DNA of 64,000 bases from contig NZ_JAKNTA010000003.1 of assembly GCF_022288725.1 (NCBI RefSeq), forward strand, positions 685,738 to 749,737, given 5' to 3'. The translations under genes and the position numbers were made by a program. The notes beneath the pieces are model-generated. The model worked only from the letters and a program-made list of their open reading frames with translations. It did no database searches and was not told the origin of the DNA. Origin of the DNA: Kitasatospora sp. A2-31 (GTDB lineage Bacteria; Actinomycetota; Actinomycetes; Streptomycetales; Streptomycetaceae). Positions 44,581 through 53,477 of the stretch are shown here, piece after piece (the stretch's first letter is position 1; each line of letters begins with the position of its first letter).

Positions 44581-44616
44581 GGGTGCACCCGCTCCACGAC
44601 GGGGGCGGGTGCCCCC
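44581..44616. terminator. hairpin between convergent genes
   Basis: GGGTGCACCCGCTCC pairs with GGGGCGGGTGCCCCC with one G-U pair and one mismatch. Confidence 0.55.
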
Positions 44617-44629
44617 GCGCCGTACGGGC

Positions 44630-47119
44630 TCAGTCCGAGGCGCGCCGCATGACCCGCCAGACCACCTCCAGGAGCACCCCGGCGACCAGGGCGATGGCGA
44701 CGCCCAGCCACGGGTCACGGACGCCGGCGAGCGAGAGCTCGAAGAAGTCCGACAGCCAGGGCACCGTCAGCACCAGCGCGAACGCCCCGCACATCGCCCC
44801 GATCAGCAGCAGCCGCCACCAGTTGTAGGGCCGGGCCACGATCGCCAGCACCCAGATCGCCACGATGAACAGCGTCAGCGTGGCCACGCTGGTGTCGGAC
44901 TCGAGGTCGGTCGTGTGGTTGGACCGGGCCAGTGCGTACGCGGTGAAGGTGGCCGTCCCGGCGATGATGCCGCCGGGGACGGCCAGCCGCAGCACCCGGC
45001 GGACGAAGCCGGTGCGGGCCCGCTCGTTGTTGGGCGCCAGAGCCAGGAAGAAGGCCGGGATGCCGATGGTGAGGGTGGAGAGCACCGTGGAGTGCCGTGG
45101 CAGGAACGGGTACGGCGAGTGCGTGAAGATCACCAGCAGCGCGAGCAGCACCGAGTAGACCGTCTTCACCAGGAAGAGCCCGGCCACCCGCTCGATGTTG
45201 CCGATCACCCGGCGGCCCTCGGCGACCACGGAGGGGAGGGTGGCAAACGAGTCGTTCAGCAGCACGATCTGTGCGACGGCCTTGGTCGCGTCGCTGCCGG
45301 TGCCCATCGCCACGCCGATGTCGGCGTCCTTGAGCGCCAGCACGTCGTTGACGCCGTCGCCGGTCATCGCCACGGTGTGCCCGCGTGACTGCAGCGCGCC
45401 GACCAGCTCCCGCTTCTGCTGCGGGGTGACCCGGCCGAAGACGGTGGTCCGCTCGGCGGCGTCGGCGAACTGCGCGGGCTCGGCGGACAGGCTGCGCGCG
45501 TCCAGCGGCCGGTCGGCGCCGGGCAGGCCGAGGTGCGCGGCGACGGCGCCGACCGAGACGGCGGCGTCGCCGGAGATCACCTTGGCCTGGACGCGCTGGC
45601 CCTCGAAGTAGCGCAGGGTGTCGGCGGCGTCCTCGCGCAGCCGCTGCCGGAGCACGACCAGGGCGAGCGGCTGCAGGTCGGCGGCCGGGTCCGGGGCGTC
45701 GAGCGGGACGGGGGTGCGGCCCAGCAGCAGCACCCGCAGGCCCTTGGTGCCGAGCTCGTCCACGTCGGCGAGCGCCGGGTGCCCGGCCGGCAGCAGCACG
45801 TCCGGCGCGCCGAGCAGCCAGCTGGCCTCGCCGCCCTGCGGCTCGAGCAGCTGGACCCCGCTCCACTTGCGGGCGGAGGAGAACGGCATCGCCTCGATCA
45901 CCCGCCAGCCGCCGCTCGCGCCGTCGCCGTCGCCGTCGCCCCCGCCCAGCCCGTAGGCCTCGATCACCGCCTGCATCGACGGGTTGGGGCGGGCGTCCGC
46001 GCCGGCCATCACGCCGAGCGCCTGCTTGATCACCTCCGGGTCGGCGTGCACGGAACGGGCCGGCGGGGCGTCCGCACGCGGGTGGCCGTCGGCCCCGGCC
46101 AGGGTGCGCAGCTCGACGACGTCCATGCCGCCCTCGGTGAGCGTGCCGGTCTTGTCCAGACAGACGGTGTCCACCCGGGCCAGCCCCTCGATCGCGGGCA
46201 GCTCCTGCACCAGGCACTGCCTGCGGCCGAGCCGGATCACGCCGATCGCGAAGGCGACCGAGGTCAGCAGCACCAGGCCCTCGGGGACCATCGGCACGAT
46301 GCCGGCCACCATCCGGCGGACGGCCTCCTTCCAGTCCCGCCCCTCGACCGCGAGCTGGCTGATCACCAGTCCGACGGCGGTGGGCACCAGCAGCCAGGTG
46401 ATGAACCGCAGGATGCTGTCGATGCCGCTGCGCAGCTCGGACCTGACCAGGGTGAACCGGCTGGCCTCCTCGGCGAGCTGGGCCGCGTACGCCTCGCGGC
46501 CCACCTTGGTGGCGGTGAACGCCCCCGCGCCGGCCACCACGAAGCTGCCGGACATCACCTGGTCGCCGGGCTGCTTGAGGACGGGGTCGGGCTCGCCGGT
46601 GAGCAGCGACTCGTCGATCTCCAGCCCGTCGGCCTCGGTCACCGCGCCGTCGACGATCACCTTGTCGCCGATGCCGAGCAGCACGGTGTCGTCGAGGACG
46701 ATCTCGCCGGTGGCGATTTGCTGGACGGTGCCGTCCCGGCGGACCTGGGGCCTGGCCTCGCCGATCAGCGCCAGGCTGTCCAGGGTCTTCTTGGCGCGCA
46801 GCTCCTGGACGATGCCGATCGCCGTGTTGGCGACGATGACCAGGCCGAACAGGCCGTCCTGGATCGGCCCGACGACCAGGATGATCCCGAACATCACGCC
46901 GATGATCGCGTTGAAGCGGGTGAAGACGTTGGCCCGGACGATCTCCCGGGTGGAGCGGCTGGAGCGCACCGGGACGTCGTTGACGTCCCCCCGGGCCACC
47001 CGCTCGGCGACCTCCGCAGCGGTGAGGCCCGCGCGCCGCCCGGGCAGCAGGCCGAGCGGGTGGGCGCCGTCATGACCGTCGCCGGGCGCCTGATCCGGTT
47101 GCTGGGCAGGCTGCGTCAT
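44630..47119 (-). CDS. cation-translocating P-type ATPase (CtpE-like)
   Basis: An 829-residue P-type ATPase. It has the actuator motif DESLLTGEPDPV (TGE), the phosphorylation site CLDKTGTLTEGG, the nucleotide domain with KVISGDAAVSVG and the hinge MTGDGVNDVLALKDADIG. The helix-4 ion site reads MVPEGLVLL (PEG in place of the PEAL or CPx of other groups). That pattern and the short 10-helix layout match Mycobacterium CtpE, a calcium-uptake pump; the ion is inferred. No N-terminal heavy-metal domain is present. A DUF2530 gene lies upstream in the same direction. Confidence 0.93.
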   Translation of the reverse strand: MTQPAQQPDQAPGDGHDGAHPLGLLPGRRAGLTAAEVAERVARGDVNDVPVRSSRSTREIVRANVFTRFNAIIGVMFGIILVVGPIQDGLFGLVIVANTAIGIVQELRAKKTLDSLALIGEARPQVRRDGTVQQIATGEIVLDDTVLLGIGDKVIVDGAVTEADGLEIDESLLTGEPDPVLKQPGDQVMSGSFVVAGAGAFTATKVGREAYAAQLAEEASRFTLVRSELRSGIDSILRFITWLLVPTAVGLVISQLAVEGRDWKEAVRRMVAGIVPMVPEGLVLLTSVAFAIGVIRLGRRQCLVQELPAIEGLARVDTVCLDKTGTLTEGGMDVVELRTLAGADGHPRADAPPARSVHADPEVIKQALGVMAGADARPNPSMQAVIEAYGLGGGDGDGDGASGGWRVIEAMPFSSARKWSGVQLLEPQGGEASWLLGAPDVLLPAGHPALADVDELGTKGLRVLLLGRTPVPLDAPDPAADLQPLALVVLRQRLREDAADTLRYFEGQRVQAKVISGDAAVSVGAVAAHLGLPGADRPLDARSLSAEPAQFADAAERTTVFGRVTPQQKRELVGALQSRGHTVAMTGDGVNDVLALKDADIGVAMGTGSDATKAVAQIVLLNDSFATLPSVVAEGRRVIGNIERVAGLFLVKTVYSVLLALLVIFTHSPYPFLPRHSTVLSTLTIGIPAFFLALAPNNERARTGFVRRVLRLAVPGGIIAGTATFTAYALARSNHTTDLESDTSVATLTLFIVAIWVLAIVARPYNWWRLLLIGAMCGAFALVLTVPWLSDFFELSLAGVRDPWLGVAIALVAGVLLEVVWRVMRRASD

Positions 47120-47198
47120 GGCACCGACTCTACGGGTGCCTCATGTCCGATGCGTGCTGCTGGAGGACTGTGCAGTCCGACCGGGTGGCCGGATCCGG

Positions 47199-47519
47199 TC
47201 AGTCCCGGGCGGCCGGGTCCGCGCCGTTGTCGCCGGTCGAGCGCTCGCCGGCCGACCGCTCGGCCGCCCCGGCCCCGGCAGCGCGGCTGCGGGCGATCGC
47301 GTCCCGGCGGGCGCGGCAGTACCAGAGGCCGATCAGGCCGAGGCCGGCCCCGGCCAGGCAGATCCACGGCCAGTTCCCGTGGCCGTGGTCGGCGAGCGTC
47401 CCCCGGAACGGGAGCAGGGCCAGGAAGGCGACGAACCACAGCACCGTGCCGCCGCCGACGATGGCGACGTCGTTGGCCTCCAGCGGCGGGGGCGAGGGGT
47501 GCAGCGGGGTCTTCGGCAT
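47199..47519 (-). CDS. DUF2530 membrane protein
   Basis: ATG 47519 begins MPKTPLHPSPPPLEANDVAI. The 106-residue product has two hydrophobic helices (VAIVGGGTVLWFVAFLALL and ICLAGAGLGLIGLWYC) linked by LPFRGTLADHGHGNWPW and ends in a charged tail. This is the DUF2530 layout, an actinobacterial family of unknown function often found beside purine permeases, as here. Confidence 0.82.
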   Translation of the reverse strand: MPKTPLHPSPPPLEANDVAIVGGGTVLWFVAFLALLPFRGTLADHGHGNWPWICLAGAGLGLIGLWYCRARRDAIARSRAAGAGAAERSAGERSTGDNGADPAARD

Positions 47520-47766
47520 GGGCTCTAGAGTACGGGGCGGCGGCCGCTCGTCCGACTTTCGGCCACTCCCGATCTGTCCTCTTGTCACGTTGATCGTTCT
47601 ACGCGCGAAGATAGCGCGTGTGCGATCGGGGCGCCCATACTGGGGCCTTCCGGTTGGCTGCGCCATGCCCAGGACGCCTGGGCCGACGCCGCGCCGCCGG
47701 GCCCGCCCGGCCATCGTCGCCCCGGGCGCGGACCCCTCTCCTCAGCCCCCACCAGAGGACGCACGC

Positions 47767-49227
47767 ATGCCTGTGGCCCAGCCGACCACCGAGTCGCCCG
47801 AGCCCGTCGCCACGGCGCCCAAGCCCCCCGCCGGCGCCCTGGACCGCTACTTCCGGATCTCCGAGCGCGGCTCCACCCTCCCGCGCGAGATCCGCGGTGG
47901 CATCGCCACCTTCTTCACCATGGCGTACATCCTGGTGCTCAACCCGATCATCCTGGCCAGCGCCACGGACATGACCGGGGCCCACCTGGACAACGCGCAG
48001 CTGGTCACCGCGACCGCCCTCACCGCCGGGCTCACCACCCTGCTGATGGGCGTGATCGGCAACGTCCCGATCGGCCTGGCCGCCGGCCTCGGCGTCAACA
48101 CCATCGTCGCCCTCCAGCTCGCCCCCAAGATGACCTGGCCGGACGCCATGGGCATGGTGGTGCTGGCAGGATTCGCGATCATGCTCCTGGTCGCCACCGG
48201 CCTGCGCGAGCGGGTCATGAACGCCGTTCCGCTCGGCCTGCGCAAGGCGATCGCGATCGGCATCGGGCTCTTCATCGCCCTGGTCGGCCTGGTCGACGCC
48301 GGCTTCGTCAGCCGGATCCCGGACATCGCCCACACCACCGTCCCGCTCCAGCTCGGCGGCAACGGCCACCTGCTCGGCTGGCCGGTGCTGGTCTTCGTGC
48401 TCGGTCTGCTGCTCACCCTGGTGCTGATCGTCCGCAAGGTGCCCGGCGCGATCCTGGTCTCCATCGCCGTGACCACCGTGGTCGCCGTGGCGATCGACAA
48501 GCTCGCCGGAGTCCCCGACGCCGGCTGGGGCCTGACCGTCCCGGCCTGGCCCGGCAACCCGGTCGCCGCCCCCGACTTCGGCCTGGTCGGCCACGTCAGC
48601 CTGTTCGGCGGCTTCGAGAAGGTCGGCGCGCTCACCGGCGCCCTCTTCGTCTTCACCGTCCTGATGTCCTGCTTCTTCGACGCGATGGGCACCATCCTCG
48701 GCGTCGCCGACGAGGCCCACCTGCTGGACGAGAAGGGCGACCTGCCCGGCATCAACCGGATCCTGATGGTCGACGGCATCGCCACCGCGGCCGGCGGCGC
48801 CACCTCCTGCTCCGCCAACACCTGCTACGTCGAGTCCACCGCCGGCGTCGGCGAGGGCGCCCGGACCGGCGTCGCCTCGATCGTCACCGGCCTGCTCTTC
48901 GTGGTGGCGATCTTCTTCGCCCCGCTCGCCGGCATGGTCCCCGCCCAGGCCGCCACCCCCGCGCTGGTGGCCGTCGGCTTCCTGATCCTGGCCAACTCGG
49001 TCAAGGAGATCGACTGGGCCGACCACACCGTCGCGATCCCGGCCTTCCTGACCATGGTGACGATGCCGTTCACCTACTCCATCACCAACGGCATCGGCTT
49101 CGGCTTCGTCGCCTTCTGCGTCCTGCGCCTCGCCGCCGGTCGCGGCCGCGAGGTCCCGGCTGCGATGTACGCGGTGTCCGCGGTCTTCGCCTTCTACTAC
49201 CTGATGCCCGCCCTCGGCCTGCTCTGA
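47767..49227 (+). CDS. NCS2-family purine permease (AzgA type)
   Basis: A 486-residue transporter from ATG 47767. AzgA signatures are YFRISERGSTLPREIRGGIATF at the start of the membrane domain, AAGLGVNTIVAL, GLRKAIAIGIGLFIALVGL, MSCFFDAMGTILGVADEA and SANTCYVESTAGVGEGARTG. About 14 helices are predicted. The group imports adenine, guanine or hypoxanthine with protons. It is divergent from DUF2530, and a very strong terminator follows. Confidence 0.92.
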   Translation: MPVAQPTTESPEPVATAPKPPAGALDRYFRISERGSTLPREIRGGIATFFTMAYILVLNPIILASATDMTGAHLDNAQLVTATALTAGLTTLLMGVIGNVPIGLAAGLGVNTIVALQLAPKMTWPDAMGMVVLAGFAIMLLVATGLRERVMNAVPLGLRKAIAIGIGLFIALVGLVDAGFVSRIPDIAHTTVPLQLGGNGHLLGWPVLVFVLGLLLTLVLIVRKVPGAILVSIAVTTVVAVAIDKLAGVPDAGWGLTVPAWPGNPVAAPDFGLVGHVSLFGGFEKVGALTGALFVFTVLMSCFFDAMGTILGVADEAHLLDEKGDLPGINRILMVDGIATAAGGATSCSANTCYVESTAGVGEGARTGVASIVTGLLFVVAIFFAPLAGMVPAQAATPALVAVGFLILANSVKEIDWADHTVAIPAFLTMVTMPFTYSITNGIGFGFVAFCVLRLAAGRGREVPAAMYAVSAVFAFYYLMPALGLL

Positions 49228-49236
49228 CGCCGCCCC

Positions 49237-49286
49237 CGTACGGCAGCGGCCCCGCACTCCCCGGAGTGCGGGGCCGCTGCCGTACG
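49237..49286. terminator. 24-bp perfect stem terminator
   Basis: Exactly complementary 24-bp arms (49237-49260 and 49263-49286) with a two-base loop, containing CCCCGCACTCC / GGAGTGCGGGG. It serves the permease and the converging VOC gene and is one of the longest perfect stems in the window. Confidence 0.9.
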
Positions 49287-49300
49287 TGGCGGGCGCGTCC

Positions 49301-49756
49301 TCACTGCACGCAGAACTCGTTGCCCTCGGGGTCGGCCATGACGACGTGGTCGGTGCCCGGCTCCCGGACGTGGCGCAGGACGGTGGCGCCCAGGCCGCGC
49401 AGGCGGGCCACGGTGGCGTCGCGGGCGTCGGGGCCGGGGTGGAGGTCGAGATGGAGGCGGTTCTTGACCGTCTTCGGCTCGGGGACGTGCTGGAAGAGCA
49501 GACGGCGGCCGAGCCCGGTGCCGGAGGTGGGGTCGTGCGGGTCGTCGGGATGGCGGACGGCGGCCAGGGTGCGCCAGGCGCGGCGCCCGCCGACCTCGGT
49601 GAGGAGGTCCGGGGTGATCCGCCCGGCGTTGAGCAGCTGCTCGATGAGGACGGCGTGGTCCTCGACCGTGTAGCCGAGCGCCGCTGCCCAGAAGGCGGCC
49701 TGGCGGTGCGGGTCGGCGCAGTCGACGACGACTTTCCAGTGCACGGGGATGGTCAT
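49301..49756 (-). CDS. VOC (glyoxalase/dioxygenase superfamily) protein
   Basis: A 151-residue protein starting MTIPVHWKVVVDCADPHRQA. Paired beta-alpha-beta modules end in HLDLHPGPDARDATVARLRG and VMADPEGNEFCVQ, the common C-terminal VOC signature with the metal-binding Glu. The subgroup is often annotated glyoxalase-like; the substrate is unknown. The start codon directly abuts a palindrome with an embedded -10 box, so the mRNA is probably leaderless and tightly regulated. Confidence 0.85.
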   Translation of the reverse strand: MTIPVHWKVVVDCADPHRQAAFWAAALGYTVEDHAVLIEQLLNAGRITPDLLTEVGGRRAWRTLAAVRHPDDPHDPTSGTGLGRRLLFQHVPEPKTVKNRLHLDLHPGPDARDATVARLRGLGATVLRHVREPGTDHVVMADPEGNEFCVQ

Positions 49757-49777
49757 GTAACCGTTTATATCGGTTAC
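49757..49777. promoter_or_regulatory. palindromic operator over a leaderless promoter
   Basis: GTAACCG-TTTATAT-CGGTTAC has perfect 7-bp arms and lies immediately before the VOC start codon. On the minus strand the centre contains TATAAA, a good -10 box. A repressor bound here would block transcription completely. Confidence 0.65.
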
Positions 49778-49887
49778 CGGCCTGACGGGCAATCACGTGC
49801 CGCCGTCAGGTGGCAGGAAGGCGACTGTGTAGCCCAGTCGGTGGTGGGCATACTGCCTGGGCCGGACACGGGGAGGGGGCTCTACCG

Positions 49888-50811
49888 ATGGTGCAACAGG
49901 ATCCGCCCGGAGGGGTCGAGGCGAAACTGCTGCCGGAGCTGTTCTGGACGGCGGACAAGGCCTCGCTGGACGGGCAGCGCGAGACGCTGCGCTGGTACCG
50001 GGGCCTGATCTCGATGCTGGTGATCGCGGCGGTGGTGGGCTCGCTGCCCGGGCCCGAGCACCGCGGCGACGGCGACGTCACTCCGCTCTTCTCGGTGGTG
50101 GCGTTCCTGGTCGCCGGCTACTTCTGGTCCCGGCTGCGGCGCAGCAACCCGCAGGGGCGTTGGTACGAGGCCCGGGCGGCGGCCGAATCGGTGAAGACGC
50201 TGGCCTGGAAGTACGCCGTGCGCGCCCGCCCGTTCGACGGCGGCGCGGAGTCGGCCGAGGTGGACCGCGGATACCTGCTCCAGCTGGAGGACGTGCTGCG
50301 TGCCTTCGAGGATCCGGAGATCGTGCCGCCCGGCACCGTCCCGGAGATCACCGCGGAGATGCGAAGGGCCCGGGCCGGCAGCCTGACCGAGCGTCGCACG
50401 CTCTACCTGCGCACCCGGGTGGAGGGGCAGCGGACGTGGTACCGCTCGCGGGCCGAGGCCTGCGAGACGCAGGCGGTCTCCTGGGGGCTGGGGGTCGCGG
50501 CCCTGATCATCCTCGGTGCGGCGGCGGCGATCGCACAGGCGGTCGGGGCGCTTCCGGTGCACGTCTTCGGCGCCAGCTCGGCGGCGGCCGCCGCGGTGAT
50601 CGCCTGGACCCAGCTCAAGCAGCTGCGCCCGCTCGCCGCCGCGTACCAGCTGGCCGCGCGCGAGCTGGAGAACGTCGGCAACCAGCTGTCCGACCTGGAC
50701 CTCAAGGCCCCGGACGCCGAGCAGCGCTGGGCCCGGCTGGCCGCCGAGGCGGAGGACGCGGTCTCGCGCGAGCACACCACCTGGCGGGCCCGGCGCGCGT
50801 TCCCGCGCTGA
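49888..50811 (+). CDS. DUF4231/SLATT-like membrane protein
   Basis: A 307-residue protein from ATG 49888 (ribosome site GGGGAGGGGG). It has two membrane hairpins: LISMLVIAAVVGSLPGP with LFSVVAFLVAGYFW in the N-terminal part and VAALIILGAAAAIAQAVGAL with VFGASSAAAAAVIAW in the C-terminal part. Each precedes cytoplasmic helices, and RTWYRSRAEACETQA is typical of DUF4231. SLATT-type proteins are proposed membrane effectors in conflict systems (family knowledge). No nucleotide-signal synthase is adjacent, so that role is only possible. Confidence 0.78.
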   Translation: MVQQDPPGGVEAKLLPELFWTADKASLDGQRETLRWYRGLISMLVIAAVVGSLPGPEHRGDGDVTPLFSVVAFLVAGYFWSRLRRSNPQGRWYEARAAAESVKTLAWKYAVRARPFDGGAESAEVDRGYLLQLEDVLRAFEDPEIVPPGTVPEITAEMRRARAGSLTERRTLYLRTRVEGQRTWYRSRAEACETQAVSWGLGVAALIILGAAAAIAQAVGALPVHVFGASSAAAAAVIAWTQLKQLRPLAAAYQLAARELENVGNQLSDLDLKAPDAEQRWARLAAEAEDAVSREHTTWRARRAFPR

Positions 50812-50860
50812 CCGGCGCCGGCACCGGCACCTGCACCGGCGACACCCGGACGCACCGGAG

Positions 50861-50898
50861 GCCGCGCGGCCGCTGCGACGCCGCAGTGGCCGCGCGGC
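50861..50898. terminator. 17-bp stem terminator
   Basis: GCCGCGCGGCCGCTGCG pairs with CGCAGTGGCCGCGCGGC (one G-U pair) around a four-base loop, between convergent genes. Confidence 0.8.
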
Positions 50899-51044
50899 GC
50901 TGCGCGTCACCGCGCGCTCGATGTTGGTGATCGTGGTGAAGCTGCAGGTCGGAGCGGGTCTTCCCATGATCGGCGGGATCCTGGTGCGAACCCCTGCCGC
51001 TGCCTGCGCACGGGACGCCCGCTGCCGGTGGGGGCGTTCGCGGG

Positions 51045-51449
51045 TCACTCCAAGGGGGCTAGACCGAACGGGTGGCCGGCCGGGTCGATCAGCACCTTGA
51101 GCGTACGGCCGTGCTGGTACTGCGGCTCGGTGGCGCCGAGCGCGAGCGCCTTGGCGGTGGCCTCCTCCAGGTCGTCGACGTAGAAGTCCAGGTGGAAGTG
51201 CTTGCCGCCGTCCGGTTCGTTCCACGGCTCGGGCCGGTAGCCGTTGACCCGCCCGAAGCCGAGTGGGCTGCCGCCCTCCGGGTTGTCGAGGATCGCGAAG
51301 TGCTCGTCCACGTGCCTGGTCTCCCACCCGAGCAGCTCGCCGTAGAAGGCGGCCAGCGCGACCGGGTCGGCGCAGTCGATGGTGACCATGGCGAGGCGGG
51401 CGAAGCCGGTGTCGGCCTGCTCGGCCTGTTCGGCGGCGACGTCGGTCAT
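51045..51449 (-). CDS. VOC-family protein
   Basis: A 134-residue protein with LAMVTIDCADPVALAAFYGELLGWE (first module, metal His replaced by a DCAD-type motif), HFHLDFYVDDLEEATAKALALG and VLIDPAGHPFGLAPLE. It resembles glyoxalase-like proteins of Streptomyces of unknown substrate. It is divergent from the toxin locus; the 289-base spacer holds AT-rich promoter DNA (51688-51715) and no gene. Confidence 0.85.
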   Translation of the reverse strand: MTDVAAEQAEQADTGFARLAMVTIDCADPVALAAFYGELLGWETRHVDEHFAILDNPEGGSPLGFGRVNGYRPEPWNEPDGGKHFHLDFYVDDLEEATAKALALGATEPQYQHGRTLKVLIDPAGHPFGLAPLE

Positions 51450-51738
51450 TTCTGGTCGGCCCTTCTCTGAGGGTGGCGCGGCGCCGGGGCCCGCGTGGAT
51501 CGGGTCCCACGACCAGCATCGCACCGGGAGTCATGGAGGGCACGGCCGATGGCGCCGGGGGGCTCCGGCCGGCGCGGATCGGTGCGGATTCGGCACGGAT
51601 CGACGCGGACGGGCGGGGATCGGGCCGTATTGCGCCGGATCGCCACAGAATCGGCACGGATCCGGTGCCGGTGGCCTTCGACCGGATGTATAGACTTTTG
51701 ATCATATCGGGGGATTGCAGTGCACGGGGGGACGGTCC

Positions 51739-52461
51739 ATGGCCATCGAGCTGCCGGGCGAAGTGGTGACGCTCCTTGAGTTCATCGGCATTCGCTGGCC
51801 GGCGATCAACGAGGACAAGGTCCGCGAATTCGGCGAGCACGTGAAGGAGTTCGCGCAGGGCCTCGAAGAGCTGCACACGGACTCGACCGCGACGATCCAT
51901 CAACTCGGCGGCGCCTACGAGGGTGCGTCCTACGAGGCGCTGGTCGCCAAGTGGGCGCTGATGTCCGACAAGCACTTCAACGAGGTCGTCCAGGCCGCCC
52001 ACGTGGTGTCGAAGGCCCTGGACACGGCCGCCGACGTGATCGTCGGGATGAAGCTCGAGGCGCTCGGCGAACTCGTCGTCCTGGCCGCCACCTTCGTCGC
52101 CGCCCAGGCGGCCGCCGTGGCGACCGCCGGGATCGCGGAGGTCGGGGCGGTCGCCGCCCAGCAGGCCGCGCGCAAGCTGATGTCCTACCTGGCGCACCAG
52201 TTGGAGGACTACGTCGTCGGCCAGGTGATCGAGGCCGCCATCACCCCGCTGGTGGAGGTCGTCTCGGAGGCGGTCTCGGGCCTGGTGTTCGAGGCCGCGG
52301 AGGCGGCGCTGAACGGCGGCGGCGGTTCGGCCGGCACCGGCTTCAAGATCAACCCCGCGGCCGTGGAGGCGCACGCCCGGGCCCTGCACGAGCAGGCGGA
52401 GAAGGTGGCCCAACACGCGCAGGTCTTCCGCGGCCGGGTCGCAGCGATGAGCTTCGAATGA
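51739..52461 (+). CDS. WXG100-like N-terminal carrier protein of a polymorphic toxin locus
   Basis: A 240-residue helical protein. The N-terminal 90 residues (IGIRWPAINEDKVREFGEHV and GAYEGASYEALVAKW) match the WXG100-like domain of CpnT-type toxins that enter the type VII (ESX) secretion system. The middle is an Ala/Val-rich helical region like that of the putative outer channel part, and the end, FKINPAAVEAHARALHEQAEKV, forms another helix. The toxin gene starts within its stop codon (ATGA overlap), so the two are made together. It probably delivers the deaminase. Confidence 0.8.
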   Translation: MAIELPGEVVTLLEFIGIRWPAINEDKVREFGEHVKEFAQGLEELHTDSTATIHQLGGAYEGASYEALVAKWALMSDKHFNEVVQAAHVVSKALDTAADVIVGMKLEALGELVVLAATFVAAQAAAVATAGIAEVGAVAAQQAARKLMSYLAHQLEDYVVGQVIEAAITPLVEVVSEAVSGLVFEAAEAALNGGGGSAGTGFKINPAAVEAHARALHEQAEKVAQHAQVFRGRVAAMSFE

Positions 52462-53450
52462 GCGACCCGATCGTCAAGGCCCTCCAGCACGGGGCCCAGA
52501 AGCTCGGCAAGGCCCTCGCCGACGACATGGGCAAGGCCGCCAAGAAGATGTACAAGCAGGCGGGCGACAACCTCACCAAGGCCGCCAAGCACCACAGCGA
52601 CAACGACGCGCACCACGCCAAGGACCTCACCGGCAAGGGCAAGGACGGCGGCGCCCCGCCGCCGCACGCGGGGACCGGTGGCGGGAGCGGTGGCGCGAAG
52701 ACGCCGCCCCGGAAGTACTTCATCCACGACGACGGCCGGGTCCAGGAGATCAAGGACGGCAAGCTGGTCGACCTGGACGGGACCGACAAGTCCCTCAAGA
52801 CCCTGCTGGACGGTGACTCCGACAAGGTCAAGGACGCGGACCCGAAGGACCTGAAGGACAAGTACCACGCGCGGCAGTACAAGAAGACCGACACGGACGC
52901 GGACGGCAAGCAGAAGAAGAACGAGAAGGTCGGCAGCAACAAGATCAAGCAGCCGTCCCCGCTGTCCCAGGCGGTGGAGGAGGCCCGGCGCGCCCAGGGC
53001 GACTACGGCGGCAAGAACTACGCCTCGCTCAGGTACCGGGACGAGAAGGGCGAGTTCATCCTCGTCGGCCGGAGCGACTACGTCCGGAGCCACTCGGAGC
53101 GGTCGATCGGCAAGCCGTTGCTGGGGGGCAAGGAGGGCAACGTCCGCGAGCTCTACACCGAACGGGCGCCCTGCCAGGCGGGACCGAACTGCGAGCGCTG
53201 GCTCGGCCGGCACTTCGAGCCGGCGAATCCCGACCTGAAGGTCACCCACGGCGTCGACTACGACAGCAAGGTCAAGACGGCGGACCGCGACTGGGGCCAC
53301 CGGGCCTATCTGGACCAGTTGGAGAAGGATCACGCCGCCGGCCAGCATGGTGGCACGATGGGCCCGACGGACTTCGACGCACAGGGGCAGCAGGACAAGG
53401 CGGCCCACGAGGCCAAGCAAGCCGCGAAGAAGAAGCACAAGGGCCACTGA
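52458..53450 (+). CDS. deaminase-type polymorphic toxin
   Basis: A 330-residue protein with a Lys-rich, Gly-rich N-terminal linker (MSDPIVKALQHGAQKLGKAL ... GGGSGGAKTPPRK) and a C-terminal toxin domain. It has the zinc deaminase signature: His-Ser-Glu at residues 212-214 and Pro-Cys at 238-239 with a second Cys at 245 (YTERAPCQAGPNCERWLG). Such domains deaminate cytosine or adenine in nucleic acids or nucleotides. Coupled to a WXG100-like carrier and followed by a SUKH-type immunity gene, it is a secreted antibacterial toxin by context. The target nucleotide cannot be told from sequence. Confidence 0.83.
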   Translation: MSDPIVKALQHGAQKLGKALADDMGKAAKKMYKQAGDNLTKAAKHHSDNDAHHAKDLTGKGKDGGAPPPHAGTGGGSGGAKTPPRKYFIHDDGRVQEIKDGKLVDLDGTDKSLKTLLDGDSDKVKDADPKDLKDKYHARQYKKTDTDADGKQKKNEKVGSNKIKQPSPLSQAVEEARRAQGDYGGKNYASLRYRDEKGEFILVGRSDYVRSHSERSIGKPLLGGKEGNVRELYTERAPCQAGPNCERWLGRHFEPANPDLKVTHGVDYDSKVKTADRDWGHRAYLDQLEKDHAAGQHGGTMGPTDFDAQGQQDKAAHEAKQAAKKKHKGH

Positions 53451-53477
53451 CAGGCGAGTTCGAAGGATGGATGACAG

